Source: an uncultured Pelagimonas sp.
Lineage (GTDB): Bacteria > Pseudomonadota > Alphaproteobacteria > Rhodobacterales > Rhodobacteraceae
DNA length: 64,000 nucleotides
NCBI GenBank assembly: GCA_947497905.1
Contig: CANMIH010000004.1
Location: forward strand, 124,001-188,000
Direction: 5' to 3'
How positions within the stretch are numbered: position 1 is the first letter of the stretch; each line of letters starts with the position of its first letter. The position numbers were made by a program, and so were the translations under genes. The notes beneath the pieces were generated by a model that ran no database searches, had not been told where the DNA came from, and saw only the letters and a list, made by a program, of their open reading frames with translations. Of this stretch, positions 36,466 to 44,362 are shown one piece after another.

Positions 36466-37676
36466 ACCTGCTCCGATTTGGACATGTCACCGCGCCGGTG
36501 CTGGGGGCTTTCTGGGCCGTCATCATGGCTGTAACGCTTGCGGTTGGATTTAGCTTTTCGACTGGCATTGGGTTTCAACCAAGGGTTCTGCTCTCGCTGA
36601 TTTTCGGCCTAATCGCCGGAGGAGCGTATCTTACTGGCGCGCGCCAATCTGTGATCCTTGTCGCTATGGTAGTTCTCGGGATTCTGGTTACCCTCGCGGG
36701 CTTCGGCCCGATCCGGGTGAGCGGTCAGGGCGGGTCCTTCCTTTCCGTCCTGACCGGCGTCGCTTTGGGGTTGGCTGTCGCCTATCCGCTTGGCGCGATC
36801 TTGAACGAAGTAACACCCGGCGCTCTGACTCGTCACGTGTTCGAAGAGGCCGTGATCCGGTTCCTAACGGGGTTTGGATATATCTTCTTCACCGCGATTG
36901 TGGTGATCCCGTTTTACGTGATGGTGATGACAAGCCTGAAGTCTCAGCAGGAGCTTCTGCAGAACCCACTCGATTTCTCAATCGATCTCAGCAAAGGCAC
37001 GGATCTGCTCCGGTCTTATGCCGAGCTGTTCGCCGATTTCAATTTCGGCAGTTATCTGGTGACCAGTCTCTTCATCTCGGTGATGACAGTCTTCATCACC
37101 TTGGCATTTTCTGTGCCAGGGGCCTATGCGGTTGCCAGACTGAGATTTCGCGGGCAGGCGGCGTTTTCGCGCTCGATCCTGTTGATCTATATGGTGCCAA
37201 TGATCGTTTTGGCGCTGCCGATCTACATCGCTTATTCCATGACGGGACTGCGAAATTCGGTGTTGGGCATTGTCTTGATCTACCCGGTCACCACCATTCC
37301 CGTGGCTCTCTATATGCTGCAGGGCTATTTCCGGGGTTTGCCCGCAGAGGTGGAAGAGGCGGGCCTGATGGACGGGCTGTCGCGTCTGGCTGTGATCTGG
37401 AAAATCACCTTGCCTCTGTCTCTGCCGGCGCTGGCCTCTGTCTCGCTTTATGTCTTCATGATCGCCTGGAACGAGTTCCTTCTGGCCTTCATGCTGCTTG
37501 ATGACCCTTCAAAGTTCACGCTCACCCGTGGGGTGGCGATGCTCAACTCTTCAGAAATTCCCAGACAGCACCTGATGGCGGGAGCCGTTGTGGCCACCGT
37601 ACCGATCATGGCGCTGTTTTTGGGGCTGGAAAAATTCATGACCAAGGGCCTGACCGCAGGCTCGGTGAAAGGATAA
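36462..37676 (+). CDS. Sugar ABC transporter permease (MalG-like) with an N-terminal membrane extension
   Basis: 404 residues. The canonical MalG-type core begins only at about residue 135 (GFGYIFFTAIVVIPFYVMVM) and has the EAA loop at VEEAGLMDGLSRLAVIWKI. Before it lies an extension with about four predicted membrane helices (about 13-35, 43-62, 65-85, 95-115), rich in Val, Leu and Gly and not part of the usual permease. The start overlaps the first permease (ATGA). The extension may pack against the DUF11-like insert of the partner permease, but this is inference. Confidence 0.9.
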   Translation: MNLLRFGHVTAPVLGAFWAVIMAVTLAVGFSFSTGIGFQPRVLLSLIFGLIAGGAYLTGARQSVILVAMVVLGILVTLAGFGPIRVSGQGGSFLSVLTGVALGLAVAYPLGAILNEVTPGALTRHVFEEAVIRFLTGFGYIFFTAIVVIPFYVMVMTSLKSQQELLQNPLDFSIDLSKGTDLLRSYAELFADFNFGSYLVTSLFISVMTVFITLAFSVPGAYAVARLRFRGQAAFSRSILLIYMVPMIVLALPIYIAYSMTGLRNSVLGIVLIYPVTTIPVALYMLQGYFRGLPAEVEEAGLMDGLSRLAVIWKITLPLSLPALASVSLYVFMIAWNEFLLAFMLLDDPSKFTLTRGVAMLNSSEIPRQHLMAGAVVATVPIMALFLGLEKFMTKGLTAGSVKG

Positions 37677-37680
37677 GACT

Positions 37681-38964
37681 GTGGCAACAGCAAACACTCT
37701 TGAAGCTCTCGATCAACGCGCAATCGAAATCCTGCGCGCCAACGACAAAGGCGGATACACCATCCCGACGGCGGGGTTGTATCCGTATCAATGGAACTGG
37801 GACAGCGCCTTTGCGGCCTTTGGATTTGGTACCTTTGATCTGCCTCGCGCTTGGGCAGAGGTGGAGACCCTGTTCAAAGGACAATGGGACAATGGCATGG
37901 TCCCGCATATCCTGTTTCACCAAGTCGACGAAGGTTACTTTCCCGGACCGGACGTCTGGGGGTGCACTGGCCCCATTCCCTCCTCAGGCATTTCGCAGCC
38001 CCCGGTGGCCGCGATCTTTATTCGCAAAATCTGGGAATGGGATAAGGACGCGGGCCACGATCATATCGCGGCACTTTACCCAAAACTGTTGAATTGGCAT
38101 CGTTGGTTTATGACGTGGCGCCGTGAGCGAGCCTTGGACGATGCGCAGGGGCCGGGCGCGATCTGTATCACCCATCCGTGGGAAGCAGGTCGTGACAATG
38201 CACCAGACTGGGACGACGCGATGGCGGGCATCACGCCAGAAGGCGTCGCGCCTTATACGCGTCGAGATACCAGTCATGTCGATGCAGATATGCGGCCCAC
38301 CAAATATGACTACGACCGATATATCTGGCTGGTTCAACTGGGGCGTGAAACAGGCTGGGATGAAGCGGAAATCCTCGCAAAATCCCCTTTCCGCGTCGCG
38401 GATCCAACCATGACCTTTACACTGCTGCGGGCGCATCGTGATCTTTTGGCAATGGGTCAGAGCCTCGGCCAAGATGTCACCGAAATCGAGAGCTGGATTC
38501 CGGATCTGGAGCAAGCGGCATCGACGCTTTGGAACCCAGAACTGGCGTGCTACGACTCCCGGAACGCGCGTACTGGAAAATTCGCCGGTTCGGTCTCAAA
38601 TGCATCCTTCCTTTGCTGGCTTGGCGGGCTGAACGACGACCGTATGCTCGCACAATTCGACCGCGTCATGGACGCTGTGCCCTATGGTTTGGCCAGCTAT
38701 GACCCCGAAAGCGAGAAATTTGATGGCCGCCGGTATTGGAGAGGCCCGATCTGGGCGGTTGTGAATACTCTCATTGGTCTGGGGTTGGAAGAGCAGGGGC
38801 ATGGTGACCGTGCCAGACGCCTGCGGAACAGCACTCAGGATCTGATCGCTGAGAAAGGGTTCGCTGAGTATTTCGATCCCACTGATGGTGCGCCTGCTGG
38901 CGGGGACAGTTTCACTTGGACCGCCGCCGTTTGGCTGGCTTGGATCCGCGGCGGGAAGGTTTAG
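37681..38964 (+). CDS. MGH1/GH63-like glycoside hydrolase (mannosylglycerate- or glucosylglycerate-hydrolase type)
   Basis: 427 residues with a GTG start 5 bases after the permease. It has an (alpha/alpha)6-type sequence with YPYQWNWDSAF (about 34-44), THPWEAGRDNAPDWDDA (about 164-180) holding a candidate general acid Asp, WRGPIWAVVN (about 356), and GFAEYFDPTDG (about 393-403) holding a candidate base Glu. This pattern is that of MGH1-like GH63 proteins, which include hydrolases of mannosylglycerate and glucosylglycerate. No signal peptide, so it acts on imported glycoside in the cytoplasm. The nearby mannose isomerase favours a mannoside. Confidence 0.85.
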   Translation: MATANTLEALDQRAIEILRANDKGGYTIPTAGLYPYQWNWDSAFAAFGFGTFDLPRAWAEVETLFKGQWDNGMVPHILFHQVDEGYFPGPDVWGCTGPIPSSGISQPPVAAIFIRKIWEWDKDAGHDHIAALYPKLLNWHRWFMTWRRERALDDAQGPGAICITHPWEAGRDNAPDWDDAMAGITPEGVAPYTRRDTSHVDADMRPTKYDYDRYIWLVQLGRETGWDEAEILAKSPFRVADPTMTFTLLRAHRDLLAMGQSLGQDVTEIESWIPDLEQAASTLWNPELACYDSRNARTGKFAGSVSNASFLCWLGGLNDDRMLAQFDRVMDAVPYGLASYDPESEKFDGRRYWRGPIWAVVNTLIGLGLEEQGHGDRARRLRNSTQDLIAEKGFAEYFDPTDGAPAGGDSFTWTAAVWLAWIRGGKV

Positions 38965-38967
38965 ATC

Positions 38968-40020
38968 ATGGGTGCGATTGAACTGAAAGCCGTTGAAAAG
39001 TGGTTTGGCCCTTTGCAGGTCATCAAAGGCGTTGATCTGGAGATCAACGATGGCGAGTTTGTTGTCTTTGTTGGTCCGTCCGGATGCGGGAAATCCACAC
39101 TTTTGCGGATGATCGGTGGTCTGGAAGAAACGTCGCGCGGTCACATGTTGATCGATGGCACCGATGTCACGGATCAACCTCCCTCAAAAAGGGGGTTGTC
39201 GATGGTGTTTCAATCTTATGCGCTTTATCCGCATATGAGTGTGCGCGACAACATGGGTTTCTCGTTGAAGACGGCTGGTGCTCCCAAAGGAGAAATCAAG
39301 GAAAAGGTCGACCGAGCCGCAGAGGTCCTTAAACTCGAGGCTTTTCTTGATCGGAAACCCAAAGCTCTCTCGGGAGGCCAACGCCAGCGTGTCGCCATTG
39401 GCCGTTCGATTGTGCGTGAGCCGACGGCATTTTTGTTTGACGAACCCCTGTCAAACTTAGACGCCTCGCTTCGGGTAGACATGCGGCTGGAGATTGCCAA
39501 ACTCCATCGATCTTTGAAAACCACCATGATCTACGTGACCCATGATCAGGTCGAAGCCATGACATTGGCCGACCGGATTGTCGTCTTGGAATATGGCGTG
39601 ATTGCTCAGGTCGGCACCCCTCGCGAGCTCTATGAACGCCCCGCCAATCTGTTTGTAGCGACGTTTATCGGCAGCCCAAAAATGAACATTTTGCCCTGTG
39701 TGACACAGGCCGGTGAATTCCTTCTTGATGGAGCCGCGAAGGGCGCGTTTTCGGGCACAACACCTGCGGTGCATCTAGGAATTCGGCCTGAGCATATTTC
39801 AGTAACCCAACCTGACGCAGGTCACTGTAACGCACGAGTGGACGTCCTAGAGTATCTGGGTGCGGACACATTTGTCATCGCCGATGCTGGGACACTGGGT
39901 CAGATCACATTGCGCATCACCGGTAGTACGGATTTGCAACCTGATGATGTGATTGGGTTGAGTTTCGCGCCTGAACACCTGCATTTCTTCGACACTGATG
40001 GTCAGCGGTGCGGGGACTAA
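38968..40020 (+). CDS. Sugar ABC transporter ATPase (MalK/UgpC type)
   Basis: 350 residues. Walker A GPSGCGKST is at about 36-44, the Q-loop is FQSYALYPHM, the signature is LSGGQRQRVAIG, Walker B is AFLFDEPLSNLD and the switch His is in YVTHDQ. A C-terminal TOBE regulatory domain (about 240-340) follows, as in MalK and UgpC. It powers the permease pair upstream. It lies 3 bases after the hydrolase gene and runs into the isomerase gene with almost no gap. Confidence 0.95.
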   Translation: MGAIELKAVEKWFGPLQVIKGVDLEINDGEFVVFVGPSGCGKSTLLRMIGGLEETSRGHMLIDGTDVTDQPPSKRGLSMVFQSYALYPHMSVRDNMGFSLKTAGAPKGEIKEKVDRAAEVLKLEAFLDRKPKALSGGQRQRVAIGRSIVREPTAFLFDEPLSNLDASLRVDMRLEIAKLHRSLKTTMIYVTHDQVEAMTLADRIVVLEYGVIAQVGTPRELYERPANLFVATFIGSPKMNILPCVTQAGEFLLDGAAKGAFSGTTPAVHLGIRPEHISVTQPDAGHCNARVDVLEYLGADTFVIADAGTLGQITLRITGSTDLQPDDVIGLSFAPEHLHFFDTDGQRCGD

Positions 40021-40021
40021 G

Positions 40022-40690
40022 GTGAAACGGTCGGAAATCAACGACATCGTGGCGCAGGGTCATGAGTTCATCCGGTCTTTCGGGGTGGTGCTTCCCCCCT
40101 TTGCGGTGTGGACGCCTGAACGTATGCGTCGAGATGATGCGGCCCTGATCCGGGCACGTGGTCTGGGATGGGATATCACCGATTATGGCGCTGGCAATTT
40201 TGCCGAAATGGGCTTGTTCCTTTTCACGACGCGCAATGGGAGCGCCGCTCATCTCAGCGAAGGGTGTGGGATGCTCTATGCGGAAAAGGTCATGATCTCG
40301 CGCCGGGATCAGCTTTCCCCAATGCATCGCCATGTTAGTAAAGCTGAGGACATCATCAACAAAGGCGGCGGTGATCTGATTATCGAGCTCTTTGCTTCGG
40401 ACCCGTCCGGCAGAATAGATCGTACCGCAGACGTCACAGTGATGAGTGACGGTTGTGCCGTGACCGTGCAAGCTGGTGGTAAGCTTAGACTACAACCGGG
40501 GCAAAGCGTCACTTTGATGCCAGGGGACTGGCATGCCTTTTGGGCCGAACGTGAGGACTGCCTCATTGCCGAAGTGTCGACCGTGAACGATGATAAAATG
40601 GACAACATCTTTGAGCAGCCAATTTCACGGTTTGCACAAGTGGTTGAAGACGTTCCCGCGACGCGCCTTTTGGTGTCGGACTACGCATAA
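40022..40690 (+). CDS. D-lyxose/D-mannose isomerase family protein
   Basis: 222 residues from GTG 40022, giving the family-typical N-terminus (V/M)KRSEINDIV; an ATG at 39998 would overlap the ATPase gene and add 8 residues. It is a cupin-fold sugar isomerase with the metal-binding pattern MHRHVSKAEDIINKGGG (about 101-117) and a later His in MPGDWHAFWAE. Relatives interconvert D-lyxose/D-xylulose and D-mannose/D-fructose. In this operon it most likely turns mannose released by the glycosidase into fructose. A strong terminator follows. Confidence 0.85.
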   Translation: MKRSEINDIVAQGHEFIRSFGVVLPPFAVWTPERMRRDDAALIRARGLGWDITDYGAGNFAEMGLFLFTTRNGSAAHLSEGCGMLYAEKVMISRRDQLSPMHRHVSKAEDIINKGGGDLIIELFASDPSGRIDRTADVTVMSDGCAVTVQAGGKLRLQPGQSVTLMPGDWHAFWAEREDCLIAEVSTVNDDKMDNIFEQPISRFAQVVEDVPATRLLVSDYA

Positions 40691-40719
40691 CTCAGCATAC
40701 TTTAATCGCGATTGTGGAG

Positions 40720-40750
40720 AGCGGCCCTGAATGTGGGCCGCTTTTTCTTT
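40720..40750 (+). terminator. Rho-independent terminator closing the sugar operon
   Basis: AGCGGCCC (40720-40727) / GGGCCGCT (40735-40742) with a 7-base loop and a long T run. Confidence 0.92.
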
Positions 40751-40834
40751 TTCTGGCGCAGTCCTACTGCTGCGGCCTGACATTTGTTGTATGTCGAGGC
40801 TGAGTTGATCATTGACTCCTTCGTTGGGTCAGGT

Positions 40835-40855
40835 CAAAAATATCCAACATTTTTG
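40835..40855. promoter_or_regulatory. Inverted repeat just before the gntR-type gene
   Basis: CAAAAAT / ATTTTTG with a 7-base spacer, ending 3 bases before the ATG at 40859. It may be an autoregulatory site of the GntR protein. The AT-rich half sites make chance possible. Confidence 0.4.
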
Positions 40856-40858
40856 TAA

Positions 40859-41542
40859 ATGAGCGCCAAAATGATCTTTCGCCAAGGTTCAAACGACGAC
40901 GAAACCATCGTGCACATGCTTGCCTCTGCACTGCGACGTGACATTTCGTTCGGGGAATTGCGGCCAGACCAAAAGCTCAAAATCAATGAGCTGCGGACGC
41001 GCTATGGGGGCTCCAACCATTCGATGCGCGAGGCACTGCGCATTCTTAGCTCTGAAGGGTTGGTCGAGGCAACGTCACAGCGGGGGTTTCGCGTCACGTC
41101 TGCCACAGAGGATGATCTCCGGGATATCGCACTTGTGCGCAGTGAGATCGAGAAAATCGCAGTTTGCCTCGCGTTGCAGAAAGGTGATGTGGCTTGGGAG
41201 GGTCGCGTTGTTGCTGCGCATCACGCCTTGCAAAAGGCCGAAGCCGCAGTTCGAGAGACCTCTGACGACCTAACAGCGCTGGAGTGGGATGCCGCCTGTT
41301 GGGGGTTTTCCGCTGCGATTATAGAGGGGTGTGACAGCCCCCGGTTGATCCAGATGCATCGCCGGTTTTTTGACCAAAGTCGCCGGTTCCGTTTGGCTCA
41401 ATTGCGGGAAGGGCAGATTGATTTTGACGCGCGGAAGCTGCGGCAAAAATCGCTCCTGGATGCAGTTCTGGAGCGGAATGAGGCCCAAGCGCTTAAGTAT
41501 GTGCAAAACGAAATTGACGCAGATCTCAATCCACAGATTTAA
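40859..41542 (+). CDS. GntR family regulator (FCD/FadR-like)
   Basis: 227 residues. A GntR HTH (about 15-80) contains LRPDQKLKINELRTRYG and the SMREALRILSSEGLV type recognition region, followed by an all-helical FCD effector domain (about 90-220) with the usual metal-ligand positions Asp and His. It lies 22 bases before a NitT/TauT-type binding-protein gene and so is likely to regulate this transporter and, through it, use of a small organic solute. Confidence 0.9.
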   Translation: MSAKMIFRQGSNDDETIVHMLASALRRDISFGELRPDQKLKINELRTRYGGSNHSMREALRILSSEGLVEATSQRGFRVTSATEDDLRDIALVRSEIEKIAVCLALQKGDVAWEGRVVAAHHALQKAEAAVRETSDDLTALEWDAACWGFSAAIIEGCDSPRLIQMHRRFFDQSRRFRLAQLREGQIDFDARKLRQKSLLDAVLERNEAQALKYVQNEIDADLNPQI

Positions 41543-41564
41543 ACGAGATCATAGGGAGGACATC

Positions 41565-42578
41565 ATGATCAAATTCAACCGCCGTCGCGCGCTAACGCTC
41601 TTGGGGGGCGCAGCAGCCGCCAGCACTTTGGCTGCCCCTGCCATTGCCGCCAACAAAAAAATCAAGGTCGGCGCACTACGCTTTACCTCCCATTCCGGAT
41701 CGTTCATCGCATTTGAACGCGGTTATTTTGCAGATGCAGGTCTGGATGTAGAGTTCCAGTTTTTTCAGGCCGCCCAGCCCATGGCTGTGGCTATTGCCTC
41801 CGGTGACATCGATTATGCCGTGACTGCAATCTCTGGCGGGTTGATCAGCCTAGCCGACAAAGGAGCAATCAAAGTGATCGGCGGTGCCTTGAAAGAAGAG
41901 GCGGGCATTGACGGTCAGAAGTACCTGATCTCGTCGGGGTCCTATGATGCAGGCGTCAAAACGCTCAAAGACCTAGATGGCAAGAAGTATGCTGTCACTC
42001 AGGCGGGGTCGTCGTTCCATTATATGGGCGCCAAGATGGCGGAGGCGGAAGGGATCTCGCTCCGTTTCACACCGCTGCAAAAAGTCGGCGCGATTATAGG
42101 TGCGATGAAATCTGGTCAGGTTGATGGTTGGTCGATTGTCCCGCATATCGCCAAACCACTTGCAAAAGCAGGCGCTTGGAAAATTGCAGGAAATGTCTCG
42201 GACTATATTCCAGATTATCAGGTCACCACTGTGTTCACCTCGGCCAAGAATGCCGCAAACGAACGGGGCATGACCGAAAGCTTCCTGCAAGGGTTCTCAC
42301 GCGGTGTGGATGATTATGCGGCGGCAATGATCGACAAAACCGCAAGCCAGGATGAGATGATCGATCTGATCCATAAATACGTTTACACGGACCGTGAGCG
42401 TGCAAAGGCGGCCCCGTCTATTATCAACGGAACGATGCGTCTGAGCAGCGGTGCAGCACTTAATCTGGCATCTGTTCAGGATCAGCTGAGCTGGTTCCAG
42501 TCCGAAGGTCTCGTCGGGTCGGATATCACGCTCGATACCCTAGTAGACAGCTCCTACGTCGAGACGACTGGCGCGTAA
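41565..42578 (+). CDS. NitT/TauT-type ABC transporter substrate-binding protein
   Basis: 337 residues from ATG 41565, after GGGAGGA. The N-terminus has a Tat-type signal, NRRRALTLLGG, ending in APAIAA (about residue 28), so export may be Tat-dependent. The mature body is an NMT1/SsuA-like fold with LRFTSHSGSFIAFERGYFAD at about 37-56. Substrates of this group include sulfonates, nitrate, pyrimidine precursors and riboflavin-like compounds; none can be assigned here. It is followed by a terminator-like hairpin, then the ATPase and permease genes. Confidence 0.88.
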   Translation: MIKFNRRRALTLLGGAAAASTLAAPAIAANKKIKVGALRFTSHSGSFIAFERGYFADAGLDVEFQFFQAAQPMAVAIASGDIDYAVTAISGGLISLADKGAIKVIGGALKEEAGIDGQKYLISSGSYDAGVKTLKDLDGKKYAVTQAGSSFHYMGAKMAEAEGISLRFTPLQKVGAIIGAMKSGQVDGWSIVPHIAKPLAKAGAWKIAGNVSDYIPDYQVTTVFTSAKNAANERGMTESFLQGFSRGVDDYAAAMIDKTASQDEMIDLIHKYVYTDRERAKAAPSIINGTMRLSSGAALNLASVQDQLSWFQSEGLVGSDITLDTLVDSSYVETTGA

Positions 42579-42590
42579 AGCACTCGACCA

Positions 42591-42623
42591 CAAGGCGCGC
42601 CCTCGCGAGCGCGCCTTGTTTTT
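42591..42623 (+). terminator. Hairpin with T run between binding-protein and ATPase genes
   Basis: Perfect 10-base stem CAAGGCGCGC / GCGCGCCTTG, 8-base loop, followed by five T. It looks like a partial terminator that would keep the binding protein in excess over ATPase and permease. Confidence 0.75.
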
Positions 42624-42639
42624 GACGAAGGGTCAGAAC

Positions 42640-43407
42640 ATGGACATACGCTTGGACGGTGTCGGCCATTCCTATGGGGATGCCGAAGTGATGCGTGACA
42701 TCACGCTTGATATTGCATCAGGCCAGATCGTTTGCATCGTTGGCCCGTCGGGATGTGGAAAATCGACATTATTGCGATTTATTGGCGGTCTTGAACGTCC
42801 CGATCACGGTCGTATCCTGCAGATCGGAACGCCGCCCGAGGGGTGTCTGAACCCTCTGACCTATGTGTTTCAGGATTTTGCGCTTCTGCCGTGGCGATCA
42901 GTCTTCGGAAACATCTCGTTGGTTCTGGAGGATCATGGCATCCGAGGCAAAACGGCCAAGGCCATTATTGACGATGTCCTCGCGCGCACGAAATTGACCG
43001 ATTTTGCCAGTGCTCTGCCTCGCCAGCTGTCAGGCGGTATGAAACAGCGTGTGGCCATCGCACGGGCTTTGGCGGTGAAACCTGCTGTGATGTTGATGGA
43101 TGAACCCTTGAGCGCATTGGATAGCCAGACCCGTGAGCTTTTGATGGATGATCTGGTTGATCTCTGGACGCGGCAACCCTTTACCGCCGTGTATGTTACC
43201 CACAACTTGGCCGAAGCGGTTCGTCTCGGGCATAAGGTTGTGGTTTTGTCGAGGCGCCCCGGCCAAATCCGTGAGATTGTCGACATAGATAAACCTCTCG
43301 GTGATCGCGAATTTGGTGATGCAGATCTGGAGGCCCACCAGAAACACCTCTGGCAATTGATGCGCGACGAAGCGCGCGCTGCGGATGCGGAGCTTCTTCA
43401 TGTCTGA
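42640..43407 (+). CDS. NitT/TauT-type ABC transporter ATPase
   Basis: 255 residues from ATG 42640; an in-frame start at 42616 would lie within the hairpin. Walker A GPSGCGKST, Q-loop FQDFALLPW (the LLPW form common in SsuB/TauB), signature LSGGMKQRVAIA, Walker B AVMLMDEPLSALD and switch His in YVTHN are all intact. It overlaps the permease gene by 8 bases. Confidence 0.94.
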   Translation: MDIRLDGVGHSYGDAEVMRDITLDIASGQIVCIVGPSGCGKSTLLRFIGGLERPDHGRILQIGTPPEGCLNPLTYVFQDFALLPWRSVFGNISLVLEDHGIRGKTAKAIIDDVLARTKLTDFASALPRQLSGGMKQRVAIARALAVKPAVMLMDEPLSALDSQTRELLMDDLVDLWTRQPFTAVYVTHNLAEAVRLGHKVVVLSRRPGQIREIVDIDKPLGDREFGDADLEAHQKHLWQLMRDEARAADAELLHV

Positions 43408-44215
43408 CATTTCTTCTAAATCCCCGTCAGATGGCCGCGCAGTGTCTTTTCGCGGCGGCGGCTTTGCACCAAAATCCCGTCGTTGGGTTGGGTTCGCCGT
43501 TTTTGCCTTCCTCATTCTGATCGCAGAGTGGGGAACGCGGTCAGGTTGGATTTCCGCGCTGACATTGCCAAAACCTTCTGATGTGTTGGTCACGTTTCAC
43601 GAGCTTTATCAAAGCGGTTTGCTCTTCAAGCATCTCGGGCTGTCGCTTGGACGTCTTGTGATCGGGGCTGCTATTGGCGCGAGCATTGGGATCAGCGTCG
43701 GTGTATTGATCGGTTTGTTTTCTTACATACGGTCTGGGCTAGTACCGGTGATCGCGGCCATCTTCCCAATCCCCAAAATTGCACTGTTGCCGCTGTTTGT
43801 GATCTGGTTTGGGATTGGTGAGGGATCGAAATATGCGCTGATTGCCTTTGGCACCTTCACACCCACGGTCGTGGCAACCTATGGCGCCGTGGACAATGTG
43901 GATCGTACGCTGATCCGCATGGGCCAAAGTTTTGGACTGTCGTGGTGGTCCATCGTGCGCAAAATTGTTCTGCCCGGGGCTATGCCCGGCATTCTGTCCG
44001 GGCTACGCATTTCATTTGCAATTGCAATTATTCTTCTGGTTGCAGCCGAGATGCTAGGCGCCGAATACGGCATCGGGGCCTACATTCTTGAGGCTGGCTC
44101 GCTATATGACCTCGAGAGATTGTTTGCAGGCGTGGTGATCTTATCCCTGCTTGGGGTCCTGGTCAGTGGATGTATAGGTGTGATTGAACGACGCGTTCTT
44201 GGCTGGAGGTCATAA
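43400..44215 (+). CDS. NitT/TauT-type ABC transporter permease
   Basis: 271 residues from ATG 43400. About six membrane helices of the SsuC/TauC type; the EAA loop is seen around DRTLIRMGQSFGLSWWSIVR (about 171-190). It forms the membrane channel with a homodimer of the preceding ATPase. No enzyme gene follows to reveal the substrate; the next gene is on the opposite strand. Confidence 0.93.
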   Translation: MSDISSKSPSDGRAVSFRGGGFAPKSRRWVGFAVFAFLILIAEWGTRSGWISALTLPKPSDVLVTFHELYQSGLLFKHLGLSLGRLVIGAAIGASIGISVGVLIGLFSYIRSGLVPVIAAIFPIPKIALLPLFVIWFGIGEGSKYALIAFGTFTPTVVATYGAVDNVDRTLIRMGQSFGLSWWSIVRKIVLPGAMPGILSGLRISFAIAIILLVAAEMLGAEYGIGAYILEAGSLYDLERLFAGVVILSLLGVLVSGCIGVIERRVLGWRS

Positions 44216-44306
44216 ACAAACTCCGCCGTTCTTTGTGATCGTGGCAAACTAGGGGCGATCTTGGTCCAAGGTTTGTCAGATACCCATCGTCAAGATGGGG
44301 CGTGGC

Positions 44307-44358
44307 CTCCCGTGTGTTTCCGAGAATAGTATCCCCACTGTTCGTGAGCACACGGGAG
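44307..44358. terminator. Long-loop inverted repeat between convergent genes
   Basis: CTCCCGTGTG (44307-44316) and CACACGGGAG (44349-44358) are a perfect 10-base pair of arms 32 bases apart, in the gap between the ABC permease and the Wza-like gene. It may serve as a terminator for one or both strands; the loop is long and no T run follows. Confidence 0.45.
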
Positions 44359-44362
44359 CGCT

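Noticed and set aside
44307-44358. Invertible element or insertion-sequence ends
   Set aside because: The arms are only 10 bases with 32 bases between and no recombinase gene; a convergent-gene terminator is simpler.
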